Shown in pieces: positions 47,473 through 56,177 of a stretch of 64,000 nucleotides of DNA (positions are counted from its first letter, which is position 1; the number at the start of each line of letters is the position of its first letter). Position numbers and translations under genes: made by a program. The notes beneath the pieces are model-generated. The model was not told the DNA's origin, searched no databases, and worked only from the letters and a program-made list of their open reading frames with translations. Origin of the DNA: Agrococcus sp. ARC_14 (GTDB lineage: Bacteria; Actinomycetota; Actinomycetes; Actinomycetales; Microbacteriaceae); contig NZ_JAKUDO010000001.1 in assembly GCF_022436485.1 (NCBI RefSeq), forward strand, positions 1,736,001-1,800,000, in the 5' to 3' direction.

Positions 47473-48043
47473 CGAGCCCGGTCGCGCCGGGCTGCACCGA
47501 GAGGCCGGCGATCGCGCACAGCAGGTCGGTCCAGGCGGTCAGGTGCGCGCCGAAGTCGTGCCCCGTCGGCGTCCACGAGGCGCGCAGCTCGATCTGTGCA
47601 CCGTCGCCCTGTGCGGCGAGCTCGCCGAAGCCGCTCGAGAGGATCCGGGTGGCAGTGCCCGACTCGGAGTGGTGCTCGGCGCCGCGCTGCTCGAGCGCCT
47701 CGAGCAGGTACGTCCAGGTGACCTCGGCGAGGAACGGGTCGACGCCGATCTCGGTGTCCTGCGATGCCTGCGTGAAGCTCACGATGCGGAAGTCGCCGCC
47801 CCAGGCCTCTGGCTCCTCCGGGTCGTGCATGAGGATGAAGCGGCCGGTGCCGATGTCGGAGTCGCGGCCGTGCGAGGGCACGCCGACGTCGGCCGCGATC
47901 GCGAACGAATGCGGTGAGATGCGCCCGGGCGCGGGGATCTCGCGCACCGAGAGCTCGCTGCGGAGCTCAGCTCGCCGCAGCTGTTCGACGGCAGCGCGGA
48001 ACGCCTCCGGCTCGGGGGCGGGTGCTGCACTGCTCGTGTCCAC
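47447..48043 (-). CDS. DUF3000 family protein
   Basis: A 198-residue soluble protein of DUF3000, found next to rnd in most actinomycetes (Rv2680 in M. tuberculosis); function unknown. Conserved stretches include IPAPGRISPHSFAIAADV, GRFILMHDPEEPEAWGGDFR and EIGVDPFLAEVTWTYL. The start is a GTG placed 12 nt after the first base of TAGTCT, so it should be leaderless. Its -10 overlaps that of the divergent hydrolase gene. Overlaps rnd. Confidence 0.9.
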   Translation of the reverse strand: MDTSSAAPAPEPEAFRAAVEQLRRAELRSELSVREIPAPGRISPHSFAIAADVGVPSHGRDSDIGTGRFILMHDPEEPEAWGGDFRIVSFTQASQDTEIGVDPFLAEVTWTYLLEALEQRGAEHHSESGTATRILSSGFGELAAQGDGAQIELRASWTPTGHDFGAHLTAWTDLLCAIAGLSVQPGATGLDAHRRTRG

Positions 48044-48049
48044 CTCGCA

Positions 48050-48059
48050 AGACTACGAT
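48050..48059. promoter_or_regulatory. overlapping divergent leaderless -10 elements (DUF3000 and hydrolase)
   Basis: Minus-strand TAGTCT (48055 to 48050) serves the DUF3000 GTG at 48043. Plus-strand TACGAT (48054-48059) serves the hydrolase GTG at 48066. Both have exactly 6 nt to the start codon, and they share two bases, so the two polymerases should exclude each other. Confidence 0.65.
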
Positions 48060-48065
48060 TCCCCC

Positions 48066-49244
48066 GTGACACGAGGAGCGAGGCGCGCCGCCGCCGTCGA
48101 GCGGCACGGGGGACGGCTGGCGCTGATCGCGGGCGGTGTGGTCGTCGCGGGAGCGGCTCTGGCGGTCACGGGGGCGTCTGCACTGCTGGCCTCGATGCTG
48201 GTGACACCGCCTCGCAAGCAGATCGACGACATCCGGATCCTGGGCATCGATGAGCGAGGCGTGCGCCTGGGTCGCACGCCCGACACCGTGCTGCCCGGCA
48301 TCTACGCGCTCTGGGTGGGCGAGCGGCTCGCCGTGCTCGGCGGCGTCGTCTCGCAGGATCCTGTCGGCGTGACGCGCGCGATCGACGAACGGTCGCGCGA
48401 GCTGCTCGCGGGCGTCGGCACCGCGCGCTGGTCGGGCTATGCGCTCTACAAGCCGCGACAGGTGACGGATGCGGTGGAGCGCGTCGACGTCGCGACCGAG
48501 GTCGGGCTCGCACCCGCGTGGATCATGGGCGACCAGGGGGCCACGACATGGTGCGTGCAGGTGCACGGCCGCGGCGTCACCCGGCGCGAGACGGTGCGCG
48601 CCGCTCCCATCTATCTGCAGCGCGGCATCCCGGTGATGGCCGTCTCCTACCGCAACGACACGGAGGCACCGCCCAGCAGCCACGGCAAGTACCGCCTGGG
48701 GCTCGACGAGTGGCGCGACGTGGAGGATGCGATCGACTTCGCCGTCGCCCGTGGCGCCGAGCGCATCGTGCTGCAGGGCTGGTCGATGGGCGGGCAGATC
48801 GCGCTGCAGGTCGCCCGCCGCTCACGGCATCGCCGCCGCATCGTGGGCGTGGTGCTCGACTCTCCCGTGGTCGGCTGGCGGCCGACGCTGCAGCTGCAGG
48901 TGGCGCTGGTGAAGATGCCGGCGTGGCTCGTCGACACAGCGGTCGGCCTGCTGGAGTCACCCGCAGCGGCGTTGAGCGGCAGCCGCAGCCTCGACTTCGA
49001 CGAGCTCGACAACGTGCTGCACGCCGACGCACTGTCGCAGCCCGTGCTGCTGCTGCACTCGGCCGACGACGGCTACGTGCCGCCGGATGCCTCGAGGGCG
49101 CTGGCGGCGGCGCGGCCGGATCTGGTCGAGTACCACGAGTGGCGCACCGCCCGGCACACCAAGCTGTGGAACCTCGACCGCGCGCGCTACGAGCACGAGA
49201 TCGGCGCCTGGCTCGACGAGCGCGGCATCGCGGCGTTCGGCTGA
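48066..49244 (+). CDS. membrane-anchored alpha/beta hydrolase
   Basis: A 392-residue protein with one N-terminal membrane segment at about 17-45 (RLALIAGGVVVAGAALAVTG), then a region of about 110 residues, then an alpha/beta-hydrolase fold. The nucleophile elbow is GWSMGGQ, the acid lies in HSADDGYVP and the histidine in TARHTKLWN. The oxyanion region includes VHGRGVTRRE. The active site would face the cell exterior if the anchor is N-in. Substrate unknown; the closest general type is an esterase/peptidase-like family common in actinomycetes. The GTG is set by the leaderless TACGAT element; the longer frame runs into the divergent gene. It ends 2 nt from the convergent sufE stop. Confidence 0.82.
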   Translation: MTRGARRAAAVERHGGRLALIAGGVVVAGAALAVTGASALLASMLVTPPRKQIDDIRILGIDERGVRLGRTPDTVLPGIYALWVGERLAVLGGVVSQDPVGVTRAIDERSRELLAGVGTARWSGYALYKPRQVTDAVERVDVATEVGLAPAWIMGDQGATTWCVQVHGRGVTRRETVRAAPIYLQRGIPVMAVSYRNDTEAPPSSHGKYRLGLDEWRDVEDAIDFAVARGAERIVLQGWSMGGQIALQVARRSRHRRRIVGVVLDSPVVGWRPTLQLQVALVKMPAWLVDTAVGLLESPAAALSGSRSLDFDELDNVLHADALSQPVLLLHSADDGYVPPDASRALAAARPDLVEYHEWRTARHTKLWNLDRARYEHEIGAWLDERGIAAFG

Positions 49245-49246
49245 GG

Positions 49247-49672
49247 TCAGGTCTCTCGACTGCGGAGCTGCCGCTGGATGCGGCCCAGCATCCCCACCAT
49301 GCCGCGCAGCCGCAGCGGCGACACGACCCGGTCGAGGCCGAGGGCGCGCGGGAAGTCGCTCGGCACGGCGAGCGCTGCGTCGACGGTGACGCCCTCGAGA
49401 CCCTGCGCGAGGATCGACGCGAAGCCCCGGGTGGTCGGCGCCTCTTCTGGCGCGGTCGCGTGCACGTGCACGATGCCGTCAGTCACCTCGACGAAGAGGA
49501 AGACGGGGGACTGGCACTCGGCGACCCGCTCGAGCAGATCCGGGTGGTCGGCGTAGTGCTGGGGGAGCGCCGGCAACTCATCGGCGAACTCGAGCAGCAG
49601 CTGCAGGCGGTCCTGCTCCTGCATCGCGTGGAAGTCGGCGACCGTCTGCTGCAGCGCGGGGGTAAGCGTCAT
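49247..49672 (-). CDS. sufE: SufE-like cysteine desulfuration protein
   Basis: A 141-residue SufE-family protein that accepts persulfide sulfur from a cysteine desulfurase. The catalytic Cys53 lies in the expected loop [15 protein letters not shown], and [12 protein letters not shown] follows. The ATG overlaps the stop of the upstream sulfurtransferase gene by 4 nt. The pair suggests shared sulfur handling. It need not serve Fe-S assembly, because no suf genes are near. Confidence 0.9.
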   Translation of the reverse strand: MTLTPALQQTVADFHAMQEQDRLQLLLEFADELPALPQHYADHPDLLERVAECQSPVFLFVEVTDGIVHVHATAPEEAPTTRGFASILAQGLEGVTVDAALAVPSDFPRALGLDRVVSPLRLRGMVGMLGRIQRQLRSRET

Positions 49673-50559
49673 CGGCGCGGCGCCTCCCCAGGCTCTGCGC
49701 CGACGGCGATCGGCACGCCGACGAGCGAGCCCCACTCCGTCCAGGAGCCGTCGTAGTTGCGGACGCCCGGCAGCCCCAGCAGGTGGGTGAGCACGAACCA
49801 GGTGTGGCTCGAGCGCTCGCCGATGCGGCAGTAGGCGATGACGTCGTCGGCGTCGCGCAGCCCTGCGCCGTCGAGGTAGATCTCCTCGAGCTCCGCTCGC
49901 GAGCGGAAGGTGCCGTCCTCGGCGACGGCGCGGCCCCACGGCACGCTCGCGGCCGTCGGGATGTGGCCGGCGCGCAGCGCACCCTCCTCCGGGTAGGCGG
50001 GCGCGGTGGTGCGCTCTCCCGAGTACTCCTCGGGGCTGCGCACGTCGACGAGCGGCTTGCCGAAGTGGTCGAGCACGTCATCGCGGAACGCACGCAGCGT
50101 CGCGTCGTCGCGCTCGACGACCGGGTACGCGACGGCGGCGCGGCTCGTCGCCTCGCGCGTGATCTCGCGACCCTGGGCGATCCAGGCATCGCGACCGCCA
50201 TCCATGATGCGCGTGCTCTCGTGACCGTAGAGCGCGAACACCCAGAGGGCATACGTCGCCCACCAGTTGGCCTTGTCGCCGTAGAAGACGACCGTGGTGT
50301 CGCGCCCGATGCCCTTGCTGCCGAGCAGCGCTGCGAATGCCTCTGGCGAGACGTAGTCGCGCAGCACGGGGTCGTTGAGGTCGGTGTGCCAGTCGATCTT
50401 GACGGCGCCGGGGATGTGCCCGACCTCGTACAGCAGCACGTCCTCGTCGGACTCCACGATCACCACATCCGGGTCGTCCAGGTGTGCTGCCACCCATTCG
50501 GTGGACACGACGCGCTCGGGGGCGGCGTACTGCTGGATGCGAGCTTCGGACTCGGACAC
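49669..50559 (-). CDS. sseA: thiosulfate/3-mercaptopyruvate sulfurtransferase
   Basis: A 296-residue two-domain rhodanese. The N-terminal rhodanese domain lacks the catalytic cysteine ([10 protein letters not shown]). The C-terminal one carries Cys244 in [13 protein letters not shown], a loop that fits thiosulfate-type donors. The family moves sulfane sulfur to cyanide or thiols. The GTG start at 50559 has AAGGAG upstream; the longer open frame is not used. Co-translated with sufE. Divergent from zapE. Confidence 0.9.
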   Translation of the reverse strand: MSESEARIQQYAAPERVVSTEWVAAHLDDPDVVIVESDEDVLLYEVGHIPGAVKIDWHTDLNDPVLRDYVSPEAFAALLGSKGIGRDTTVVFYGDKANWWATYALWVFALYGHESTRIMDGGRDAWIAQGREITREATSRAAVAYPVVERDDATLRAFRDDVLDHFGKPLVDVRSPEEYSGERTTAPAYPEEGALRAGHIPTAASVPWGRAVAEDGTFRSRAELEEIYLDGAGLRDADDVIAYCRIGERSSHTWFVLTHLLGLPGVRNYDGSWTEWGSLVGVPIAVGAEPGEAPRR

Positions 50560-50603
50560 GGGGGCTCCTTCTGCGCGACTGCGGCTGCAACTCTGGCCTG
50601 AAG

Positions 50604-50609
50604 TAGGCT
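50604..50609 (+). promoter_or_regulatory. candidate -10 element of zapE
   Basis: TAGGCT between divergent sseA and zapE; the leader would be about 64 nt with AAGGAG before the ATG. Confidence 0.45.
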
Positions 50610-50679
50610 CGTACGAGGCAAACGCCATCCTCCCACCGAATCTTCCGCGCGGTCCGACCGCGCGCACCAAGGAGTCCGC

Positions 50680-51684
50680 ATGCCAGCACCGATCTCGCTC
50701 GCCGAGCGCAGCCCAGAGGTCAGCGCCGAGCAGATCGTCGCGAGCCTCGCACCGCCGCCGCAGTTCGACGGGGCGACGTTCGAGTCCTACCGACCCGACC
50801 CCGCGCATCCGTCACAGACAGAGGCGCTCGAGCGGATGCAGGAGCTGGTGACGGCGTGGACGTCGCCGAAGCGCGGCGGGCTGTTCAGGAAGAAGGCGCC
50901 AGAGGTCAAGCAGGGCATCTACCTCGATGGCGGCTTCGGTGTCGGCAAGACGCACCTGCTGGCATCGCTCTGGAAGGCGATGCCCGCGCCGAAGCACTTC
51001 GGCACCTTCATCGAGTACACGGCGCTCGTCGGAGCCCTCGGCTACGCCGAGACGGTGCGGCAGCTGCAGGGCTCGCGCATCATCTGCATCGACGAGTTCG
51101 AGCTCGACGACCCGGGCGACACGATGGTGATGACGCGCCTGCTCGGCGAGCTGGTCGCCGGTGGCACGAAGCTCGCAGCCACGAGCAACACGCCGCCGAA
51201 CGCGCTCGGCGAGGGGCGCTTCGCCGCCTCCGACTTCCTGCGCGAGATCCAGGCGATCGCCGACCGCTTCCAGATCATGCGGATCGACGGCGACGACTAC
51301 CGCCAGCGCGACATCACCGGCAGCGCGCCGACCGTGGAGTCCGACCGGCTCGAGCCGGAGCTCGCGGCGATCGAGGGCACGGTGGCGCTCGACGACTTCG
51401 ACGCCCTCGTCGCGCATCTCGCGAAGGTGCATCCCTCGCGCTACGTCGGGCTCGTCAGGGGTGTGGATGCCCTCGGCCTGCGTGACGTGCGGGTGCTGAC
51501 CGACCAGAACGACGCGCTGCGCTTCGTGGCGCTCGTCGATCGTCTCTACGACGCGCAGGTGGCGATCCGCTCGAGCGGCACGTCGCTCTCCTCGGTCTTC
51601 AGCGAGGAGATGCTGGATGGCGGCTACCGCAAGAAGTATCTGCGTGCGACCTCGCGCCTGGTCGCCCTGGCCAACCAGGTCTAG
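50680..51684 (+). CDS. zapE: cell division ATPase ZapE (AFG1-like)
   Basis: A 334-residue AFG1/ZapE family P-loop ATPase. Walker A is GGFGVGKT (84-91), Walker B is [12 protein letters not shown] with Asp138, and a sensor-like stretch is [18 protein letters not shown]. In E. coli ZapE destabilises FtsZ rings; mitochondrial AFG1 assists protein quality control. The exact role in actinomycetes is not established. The ATG has AAGGAG at good spacing. Converges with nhaA. Confidence 0.9.
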   Translation: MPAPISLAERSPEVSAEQIVASLAPPPQFDGATFESYRPDPAHPSQTEALERMQELVTAWTSPKRGGLFRKKAPEVKQGIYLDGGFGVGKTHLLASLWKAMPAPKHFGTFIEYTALVGALGYAETVRQLQGSRIICIDEFELDDPGDTMVMTRLLGELVAGGTKLAATSNTPPNALGEGRFAASDFLREIQAIADRFQIMRIDGDDYRQRDITGSAPTVESDRLEPELAAIEGTVALDDFDALVAHLAKVHPSRYVGLVRGVDALGLRDVRVLTDQNDALRFVALVDRLYDAQVAIRSSGTSLSSVFSEEMLDGGYRKKYLRATSRLVALANQV

Positions 51685-51714
51685 ACGGCGCCCGCTGCGC
51701 TGAATCGGACACCG

Positions 51715-52929
51715 CTACTCGCTGTCCGTGCGGCGCAGGTACTCCTCGGAGTCGCGTGCCGTCCTCTCGGTGGAGTCGACCGCTGGGTACCGGCGACTGA
51801 GCAGGGCGATGTAGACGGCGCCCAGCACCGCGGAGATCAGCGAGCCGGCCAGCACGCCGAGCGTGCCCTCCACGATGAGATCCTCGGCCGAGCGATGCGC
51901 GAGCTCGTTCATGAGCAGCGCGACGGTGAAGCCGATGCCCGCCAACAGGGCGATGCCGATGAGCTCCGACAGCTTCATGCGGTCGGGCTTGGGCACCCGC
52001 AGCGCCGCCTGGCCGACGAGGCCGGCGATCGTGACGCCGAAGAGCTTGCCCACCGGCAGCGCGATGACGATCGCCCAGAAGACCGGGCTGAGCTCGCTCA
52101 GCGGCACCTGGGGGATGATGACGGATGCGCTGGTGAAGGCGAACAGGGGCAGCACGATGCCGTTCGTGAAGGGCTCGAGTCGCTCGCGCGCCGACTCCGC
52201 AGGTGCGGGGGAGAGCACGAGGCCCAGGAGCACGCCGGCGATGGTGGCGTGGATGCCGCTCATCGCGACGAGCCACCAGGTGATGAGCGCCACCGCGAGC
52301 AGCGCGATCCGGAGCGGCCAGCTGCCGCGCTTGCCGCGATAGATGCGGCCTAGCATCCAGAAGGCGACGATCCCGACGGCGGCGAGCCCCAGGTGCGGCA
52401 GCGAGACCGACTCGGTGAAGAACACCGCGATGAAGAAGATGCCGATGAGGTCATCGATGACGGCGAGCGCCAGCAGCAGCGCGCGCACCGTCGTCGGCAG
52501 GCGGCGGCCGAACAGCGCGAGCACGCCGAGTGCGAAGGCGATGTCGGTGGCTGTCGGGATCGGCCAGCCCTGCGCGCCGTCGGCGCCGGCGACGTTGAAG
52601 TAGATGATGGCGGGCAGCGCGACGCCGCCGAGCGCGGCGATGGTCGGCACGGCGGCCTTGGAGACCGAGTTGAGGTCGCCCTGCGTGAACTCATAGCGCA
52701 GCTCGACGGCGACCACGAAGAAGAAGACGACGAGCAGCCCGTCGGTCACCCAATGCGCTGCCGACAGGTCGAGCCCGAACACCGTGAAGGGCAGGTGCGC
52801 GTGCTTGAGCGCATCGAGGCCGGGGCCGAGCCCCGTGTTCGCGATCACGAGTCCCAGGATCGCCGCGGCCAGCAGGAGCATTGCCGAGACCTGCGGGTTC
52901 CGGATCCAGGAGAGCTGCATGCCCATCAT
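51715..52929 (-). CDS. nhaA: Na+/H+ antiporter NhaA
   Basis: A sodium/proton antiporter with about 12 transmembrane helices (404 residues from this start). The ion-binding aspartate pair is in ALAVIDDLIGIFFIAVFF, and PTATDIAFALGVLALFG is present. A charged C-terminal tail (RRYPAVDSTERTARDSEEYL) is cytoplasmic. Several in-frame starts are possible (52947, 52929, 52926, 52920). 52929/52926 are preferred because GGTGGGA precedes them at normal distance. Shares a 144-nt upstream gap with divergent amtB; the gap contains the GlnR-type boxes. Confidence 0.92.
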   Translation of the reverse strand: MMGMQLSWIRNPQVSAMLLLAAAILGLVIANTGLGPGLDALKHAHLPFTVFGLDLSAAHWVTDGLLVVFFFVVAVELRYEFTQGDLNSVSKAAVPTIAALGGVALPAIIYFNVAGADGAQGWPIPTATDIAFALGVLALFGRRLPTTVRALLLALAVIDDLIGIFFIAVFFTESVSLPHLGLAAVGIVAFWMLGRIYRGKRGSWPLRIALLAVALITWWLVAMSGIHATIAGVLLGLVLSPAPAESARERLEPFTNGIVLPLFAFTSASVIIPQVPLSELSPVFWAIVIALPVGKLFGVTIAGLVGQAALRVPKPDRMKLSELIGIALLAGIGFTVALLMNELAHRSAEDLIVEGTLGVLAGSLISAVLGAVYIALLSRRYPAVDSTERTARDSEEYLRRTDSE

Positions 52930-52965
52930 CTTCCCACCAGCTTCCATGCCGGTTCCGACGTCGCG

Positions 52966-53035
52966 GCAACACGACCGAAACACCGAGCGCGCATCCGTAA
53001 CCGTCTGGAAACCCACGCAGCACGGGTGGCGAAAC
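52966..53035 (+). promoter_or_regulatory. GlnR-type boxes upstream of amtB
   Basis: GTAAC-n6-GAAAC at 52997-53012 is an exact GlnR half-box. A second, GCAAC-n6-GAAAC, lies at 52966-52981. Downstream, AGCAC at 53019 keeps the 22-nt period and GAAAC at 53031 is one base out of phase. The site lies 57-126 nt before the amtB ATG. It could also affect divergent nhaA. The regulator is inferred from the motif. Confidence 0.65.
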
Positions 53036-53091
53036 GAGCGCGGGGGATGCTCGGGCTATCCCGTCAGGTTCACACCCAAGGAGTACCCCCA

Positions 53092-54318
53092 ATGGATGCA
53101 GGAAGCATGGCCTTCGGGGTCATCGCGACAGCGCTCGTGCTGTTCATGACCCCCGGACTCGCGTTCTTCTACGGAGGCCTCGTGCGCTCCAAGAGCGTGA
53201 TCAGCATGATGATGATGTCGTTCGGAGCCCTCGGGCTCGTCGGCGTGCTCTGGATCCTCTACGGGTACAGCATGTCGGCCGTCGACTCGCCCTTCGCCTT
53301 CTCGGGCAACCCGTTCAGCGACATCGGACTCGCGGCCATGGCTGCCGGCGAGAGCGCGAACACCGACTTCATCGGCGTCGCCTACGGCTCGACGTTCGCC
53401 ATCATCACCATCGCGCTCATCTCGGGCTCGATCGCCGACCGCGCGAAATTCGGCGCGTGGATGCTCTTCGCGGGCGTCTTCGCCACGCTGGGCTACTTCC
53501 CGATCGCCGCGTGGGTGTGGGGCGGCGGCTGGGTGTACTCGCTCGGCGACCTGCTGGGCCTGCCGGCCGTCATCGACTACGCCGGCGGCACTGCGGTGCA
53601 CATCAACGCCGGTGCGGCAGCGCTCGCGCTGACCTTCGTGCTCGGCAAGCGCATCGGCTTCACGAAGGGCGCGCACAAGCCGCACAACGTGCCCTTCGTG
53701 ATCCTGGGCGCGAGCATCCTGTGGTTCGGCTGGTTCGGCTTCAACGTCGGCGCCGAGTGGTTGAACGGCCTCGGCAACGCGGGTCTCATCACGCTCAACA
53801 CGATCGGCGCGACCGCGGCGTCGATCGTCGCCTGGATGATCGTCGAGAAGCTCAAGGACGGCAAGCCGACCTCGGTGGGCGCCGCCTCCGGTGCCGTCGC
53901 GGGCCTCGTCGCCATCACGCCGGCCTGCGCCAACCTGACGCCCGGCTGGGCCCTGCTGCTCGGCGTCATCGCCGGCGCGGTGTGCGCCCTCGCGGTCGAG
54001 CTCAAGTGGAAGCTCGGCTTCGACGACTCGCTCGACGTGGTCGGCATCCACCTCGTCGGCGGCCTCATCGGCACGCTCTACCTCGGCTTCTTCGCGACCG
54101 ACACCGGCCTGTTCCTCGGCGGCGGCGCCGGTCAGCTGCTCGTGCAGCTGATCGCGGCGGTGGGCGTCATGGTCTACGCCTTCGTGATCGCGTTCGTGAT
54201 CGGCTTCGCGATCGAGAAGACGATCGGCTTCCGCGTCAGGAACGAGGACGAGCTCGCCGGTGTCGACCAGACCGTGCACGGCGAAGAGGCATACGGCTAC
54301 GAGCTCGAGCGCGTCTGA
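53092..54318 (+). CDS. amtB: ammonium transporter
   Basis: A 408-residue Amt/Rh family channel protein with 11 expected membrane helices. The pore histidine pair is at H170 (GGTAVHINAGAAAL) and about H320 (GIHLVGGLIGTL); the phenylalanine gate region and GSIADRAKFGAW are also present. The N-terminus begins directly with the first helix. The ATG has AAGGAG about 9 nt upstream. GlnR-type boxes suggest induction under nitrogen limitation, together with glnA1. The usual partner glnK (PII) does not follow; a terminator and a convergent gene do. Confidence 0.95.
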   Translation: MDAGSMAFGVIATALVLFMTPGLAFFYGGLVRSKSVISMMMMSFGALGLVGVLWILYGYSMSAVDSPFAFSGNPFSDIGLAAMAAGESANTDFIGVAYGSTFAIITIALISGSIADRAKFGAWMLFAGVFATLGYFPIAAWVWGGGWVYSLGDLLGLPAVIDYAGGTAVHINAGAAALALTFVLGKRIGFTKGAHKPHNVPFVILGASILWFGWFGFNVGAEWLNGLGNAGLITLNTIGATAASIVAWMIVEKLKDGKPTSVGAASGAVAGLVAITPACANLTPGWALLLGVIAGAVCALAVELKWKLGFDDSLDVVGIHLVGGLIGTLYLGFFATDTGLFLGGGAGQLLVQLIAAVGVMVYAFVIAFVIGFAIEKTIGFRVRNEDELAGVDQTVHGEEAYGYELERV

Positions 54319-54347
54319 CGGGCTGAGCCCGCACCAGGAGGTGCAGC

Positions 54348-54379
54348 GGGGGAGGGTCGGCGGCTGCCGGCCCTCCCCC
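54348..54379. terminator. bidirectional terminator between amtB and the SDR gene
   Basis: A 14-bp stem with one wobble pair and a 4-nt loop (54348-54361 with 54366-54379) between convergent stops. Confidence 0.75.
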
Positions 54380-54390
54380 TGTCGTTCTCG

Positions 54391-55068
54391 CTAGAGCGCC
54401 ACGACACCGCGCACGCGGTGGCCGGAGGCGATCGACTCGCTCGAGACAGCCAGTCGCGGCGACAGCAGCATGACGATGAGATCGGCGACCTGCTGCGGCG
54501 TCGACTCGCCCGGCTTGCCCTGCGCGACCTCGAGGCGAGCAGATGCGCTGACAAGGCCCGGGTTGACGACGTTGACGGCGACGCCTGTGCCAGCGAGCTC
54601 ATCGGCGAGGCTCTGCGCGGCGATGATGAGCGCGGCATTGCGCACGGCGCCGGTGATGTTGCCGGTGATGAGCGCGTTCTGGCCGCTGACGCCGACGATG
54701 CGGCCGGAGCCCGCTTCGCGCATCGACGGGATGACCGCGTTCGCGAGCCGGAGGAACGCCATGGCCTTGTCGTCGACCGCCTGCGCAACCTGCTCCGGGT
54801 CGCTCGCGCGCGCCGGGTCGAGCGTGTGCGCCGGTGGCGCAGCAGTCACGACGAGCGCGTCGATCCGCCCGTGCTCGGCGAGCACGGCGGCGATCGCGGC
54901 GGTGACGGAGCCGTCGTCGGTCCCGTCGAGCCGGATCTCTGCGTCGTCTCCGCGCGCTGCGGTGACGACGGTCGCGCCCTCTGCGCGAGCCGATTCGGAG
55001 ACGGCGCTGCCAATGAGGCCGGTGCCGCCGACGACGAGGATGACGTGGTCGTTGAGGTGGAGATCCAT
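54391..55068 (-). CDS. SDR-fold protein lacking the catalytic Tyr-Lys pair
   Basis: A 225-residue short-chain dehydrogenase/reductase-like protein. The nucleotide-binding GGTGLIGSAV, the dinucleotide-specificity region (TAARGDDAEIRLDGTD), VTAAPP and VNVVNPGLVSASA are present. The usual YxxxK is absent: the region after GVSGQNALITG reads NITGAVRNAALIIAAQ. It may have altered catalysis or act as a redox sensor. The ATG has TAGCGT 12 nt upstream, so it should be leaderless. The upstream Pr6Pr gene ends 9 nt away, inside this promoter. Confidence 0.8.
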   Translation of the reverse strand: MDLHLNDHVILVVGGTGLIGSAVSESARAEGATVVTAARGDDAEIRLDGTDDGSVTAAIAAVLAEHGRIDALVVTAAPPAHTLDPARASDPEQVAQAVDDKAMAFLRLANAVIPSMREAGSGRIVGVSGQNALITGNITGAVRNAALIIAAQSLADELAGTGVAVNVVNPGLVSASARLEVAQGKPGESTPQQVADLIVMLLSPRLAVSSESIASGHRVRGVVAL

Positions 55069-55074
55069 GTCGCC

Positions 55075-55080
55075 ACGCTA
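55075..55080 (-). promoter_or_regulatory. leaderless -10 element of the SDR gene
   Basis: TAGCGT on the minus strand, 6 nt, then ATG. It overlaps the stop codon of the Pr6Pr gene. Confidence 0.5.
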
Positions 55081-55752
55081 GCCGCGTGGCGCGCGCTCAG
55101 GGAGGCCGTCGCTCTGGGCTGCGGGGGAGGTGAGGGAGCGGTGCCGCAGATTTCCCGCCCAGCGGACCAGGACCGCGAGGATGAAGAACGCCAGGATCAG
55201 CACGAGGCACCAGAGGGCGACACCGCCGTAGCCGCCGGACGCCTCGGGGTTGAAGAACGGGTAGGGGTAGAAGCCGTCGATCGCTCCGCGGGTGACGGAG
55301 TAGACGGAGTACACGGCGGGCCAGATCATCCACCAGGGGACGACCCTGAACGGCAGACGCCGGCGCGGCGCCCAGAGGAGCCAGTCGACCACGCCGGCGA
55401 TCGGCACGATCATGTGCAGGACGACGTTGACCCACGGGATGAGCGGGCCGAGGGCGACGTCGGCGAGGATCGTGTTGAACACGATGCCGACGAAGGCGAT
55501 GTAGACGACCGCGCCGCCACGAATCGCGACGTCGGAGTCGGATGGGTCCTTGCGGCCGGGGAGCAGCCGCAGCGCGCTCACGATGAACACGATCGAGATC
55601 ATGATGTTCGACAGGTTCGTGAAGTAGCTGAAGAAGTTCAGGATGCTGTGACCCTGGGCGATCGTGACGGCGAAGAACTGCACCCCAACGGCGGTCAGCG
55701 CGAGAGCGGCGAAGGCGAGACGGAAGGCGATGGCTGCGGTGCGCGTGTTCAC
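55078..55752 (-). CDS. Pr6Pr family membrane protein
   Basis: A 224-residue integral membrane protein with about six helices. It matches the Pr6Pr (FAR-17a/AIG1-like) group: FFSYFTNLSNIMISIVF in the second helix region, WVNVVLHMIVPIAGVVDWLL, then WWMIWPAVYSVYSVTRGAID and YPYPFFNP. Bacterial function is unknown. The GTG start has TAGGTT 12 nt upstream. The basic tail after the last helix is cytoplasmic. It lies 9 nt upstream of the SDR gene. Confidence 0.85.
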   Translation of the reverse strand: MNTRTAAIAFRLAFAALALTAVGVQFFAVTIAQGHSILNFFSYFTNLSNIMISIVFIVSALRLLPGRKDPSDSDVAIRGGAVVYIAFVGIVFNTILADVALGPLIPWVNVVLHMIVPIAGVVDWLLWAPRRRLPFRVVPWWMIWPAVYSVYSVTRGAIDGFYPYPFFNPEASGGYGGVALWCLVLILAFFILAVLVRWAGNLRHRSLTSPAAQSDGLPERAPRG

Positions 55753-55758
55753 GTCGTC

Positions 55759-55764
55759 AACCTA
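55759..55764 (-). promoter_or_regulatory. leaderless -10 element of the Pr6Pr gene
   Basis: TAGGTT on the minus strand, 6 nt, then the GTG start. Confidence 0.55.
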
Positions 55765-55802
55765 GCGGCGCGGGCGGATCAGCCTGCCTCGGCGCGGCGG
55801 CG

Positions 55803-55840
55803 AAAAAGAACAGACCCCGGAAGATCGCTGTCTTCCGGGG
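55803..55840 (-). terminator. rho-independent terminator of tRNA-Val(CAC)
   Basis: A perfect 10-bp stem (55815-55824 with 55831-55840) is followed on the minus strand by a T-rich run (TTCTTTTT). Confidence 0.85.
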
Positions 55841-55849
55841 TGCTGACGG

Positions 55850-55922
55850 TGGGCGATACCAGACTCGAACTGATGACCTCTTCGGTGTGAACGAAGCGCG
55901 CTACCAACTGCGCCAATCGCCC
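55850..55922 (-). tRNA. tRNA-Val, anticodon CAC
   Basis: A full cloverleaf of 73 nt: acceptor GGGCGAT/ATCGCCC, D stem GCGC/GCGC, anticodon stem CTTCG/CGAAG with loop TTCACAC, T stem ATCAG/CTGGT. CCA is not encoded. It has its own terminator. It reads GUG valine codons. Confidence 0.95.
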
Positions 55923-56012
55923 GTGCCCGCCGGAGCAGACCGCACAAGTCTGCCACATCCGGCATCCACTTGGTGACGGGTTCGGGCGGGCATCGACTCG
56001 GCGCGGCTCGAT

Positions 56013-56041
56013 TTGGTGCGCACAGGATCGGTCGGTATAGT
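56013..56041 (+). promoter_or_regulatory. promoter of the tRNA-Gly-Cys-Val cluster
   Basis: -35 TTGGTG (56013-56018) and -10 TATAGT (56036-56041) are separated by 17 nt. This is the best complete promoter in the window; tRNA-Gly begins 27 nt after the -10. Confidence 0.7.
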
Positions 56042-56067
56042 CGTCCAAGTGCTCAGCGATGAGCCCC

Positions 56068-56139
56068 GCGGATGTGGCGCAGTGGTAGCGCATCACCTTG
56101 CCAAGGTGAGGGTCGCGAGTTCGAATCTCGTCATCCGCT
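56068..56139 (+). tRNA. tRNA-Gly, anticodon GCC
   Basis: A 72-nt cloverleaf: acceptor GCGGATG/CATCCGC, anticodon stem TCACC/GGTGA with loop TTGCCAA, T stem GCGAG/CTCGT. CCA is not encoded. Confidence 0.95.
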
Positions 56140-56177
56140 CGACAGCAATGTCAATGGAGAGCAATCTCACACCACCT

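Noticed and set aside
49245..49246. Terminator between the convergent hydrolase and sufE genes
   Set aside because: Only two bases separate the stop codons and no hairpin was identified close by in either coding end.
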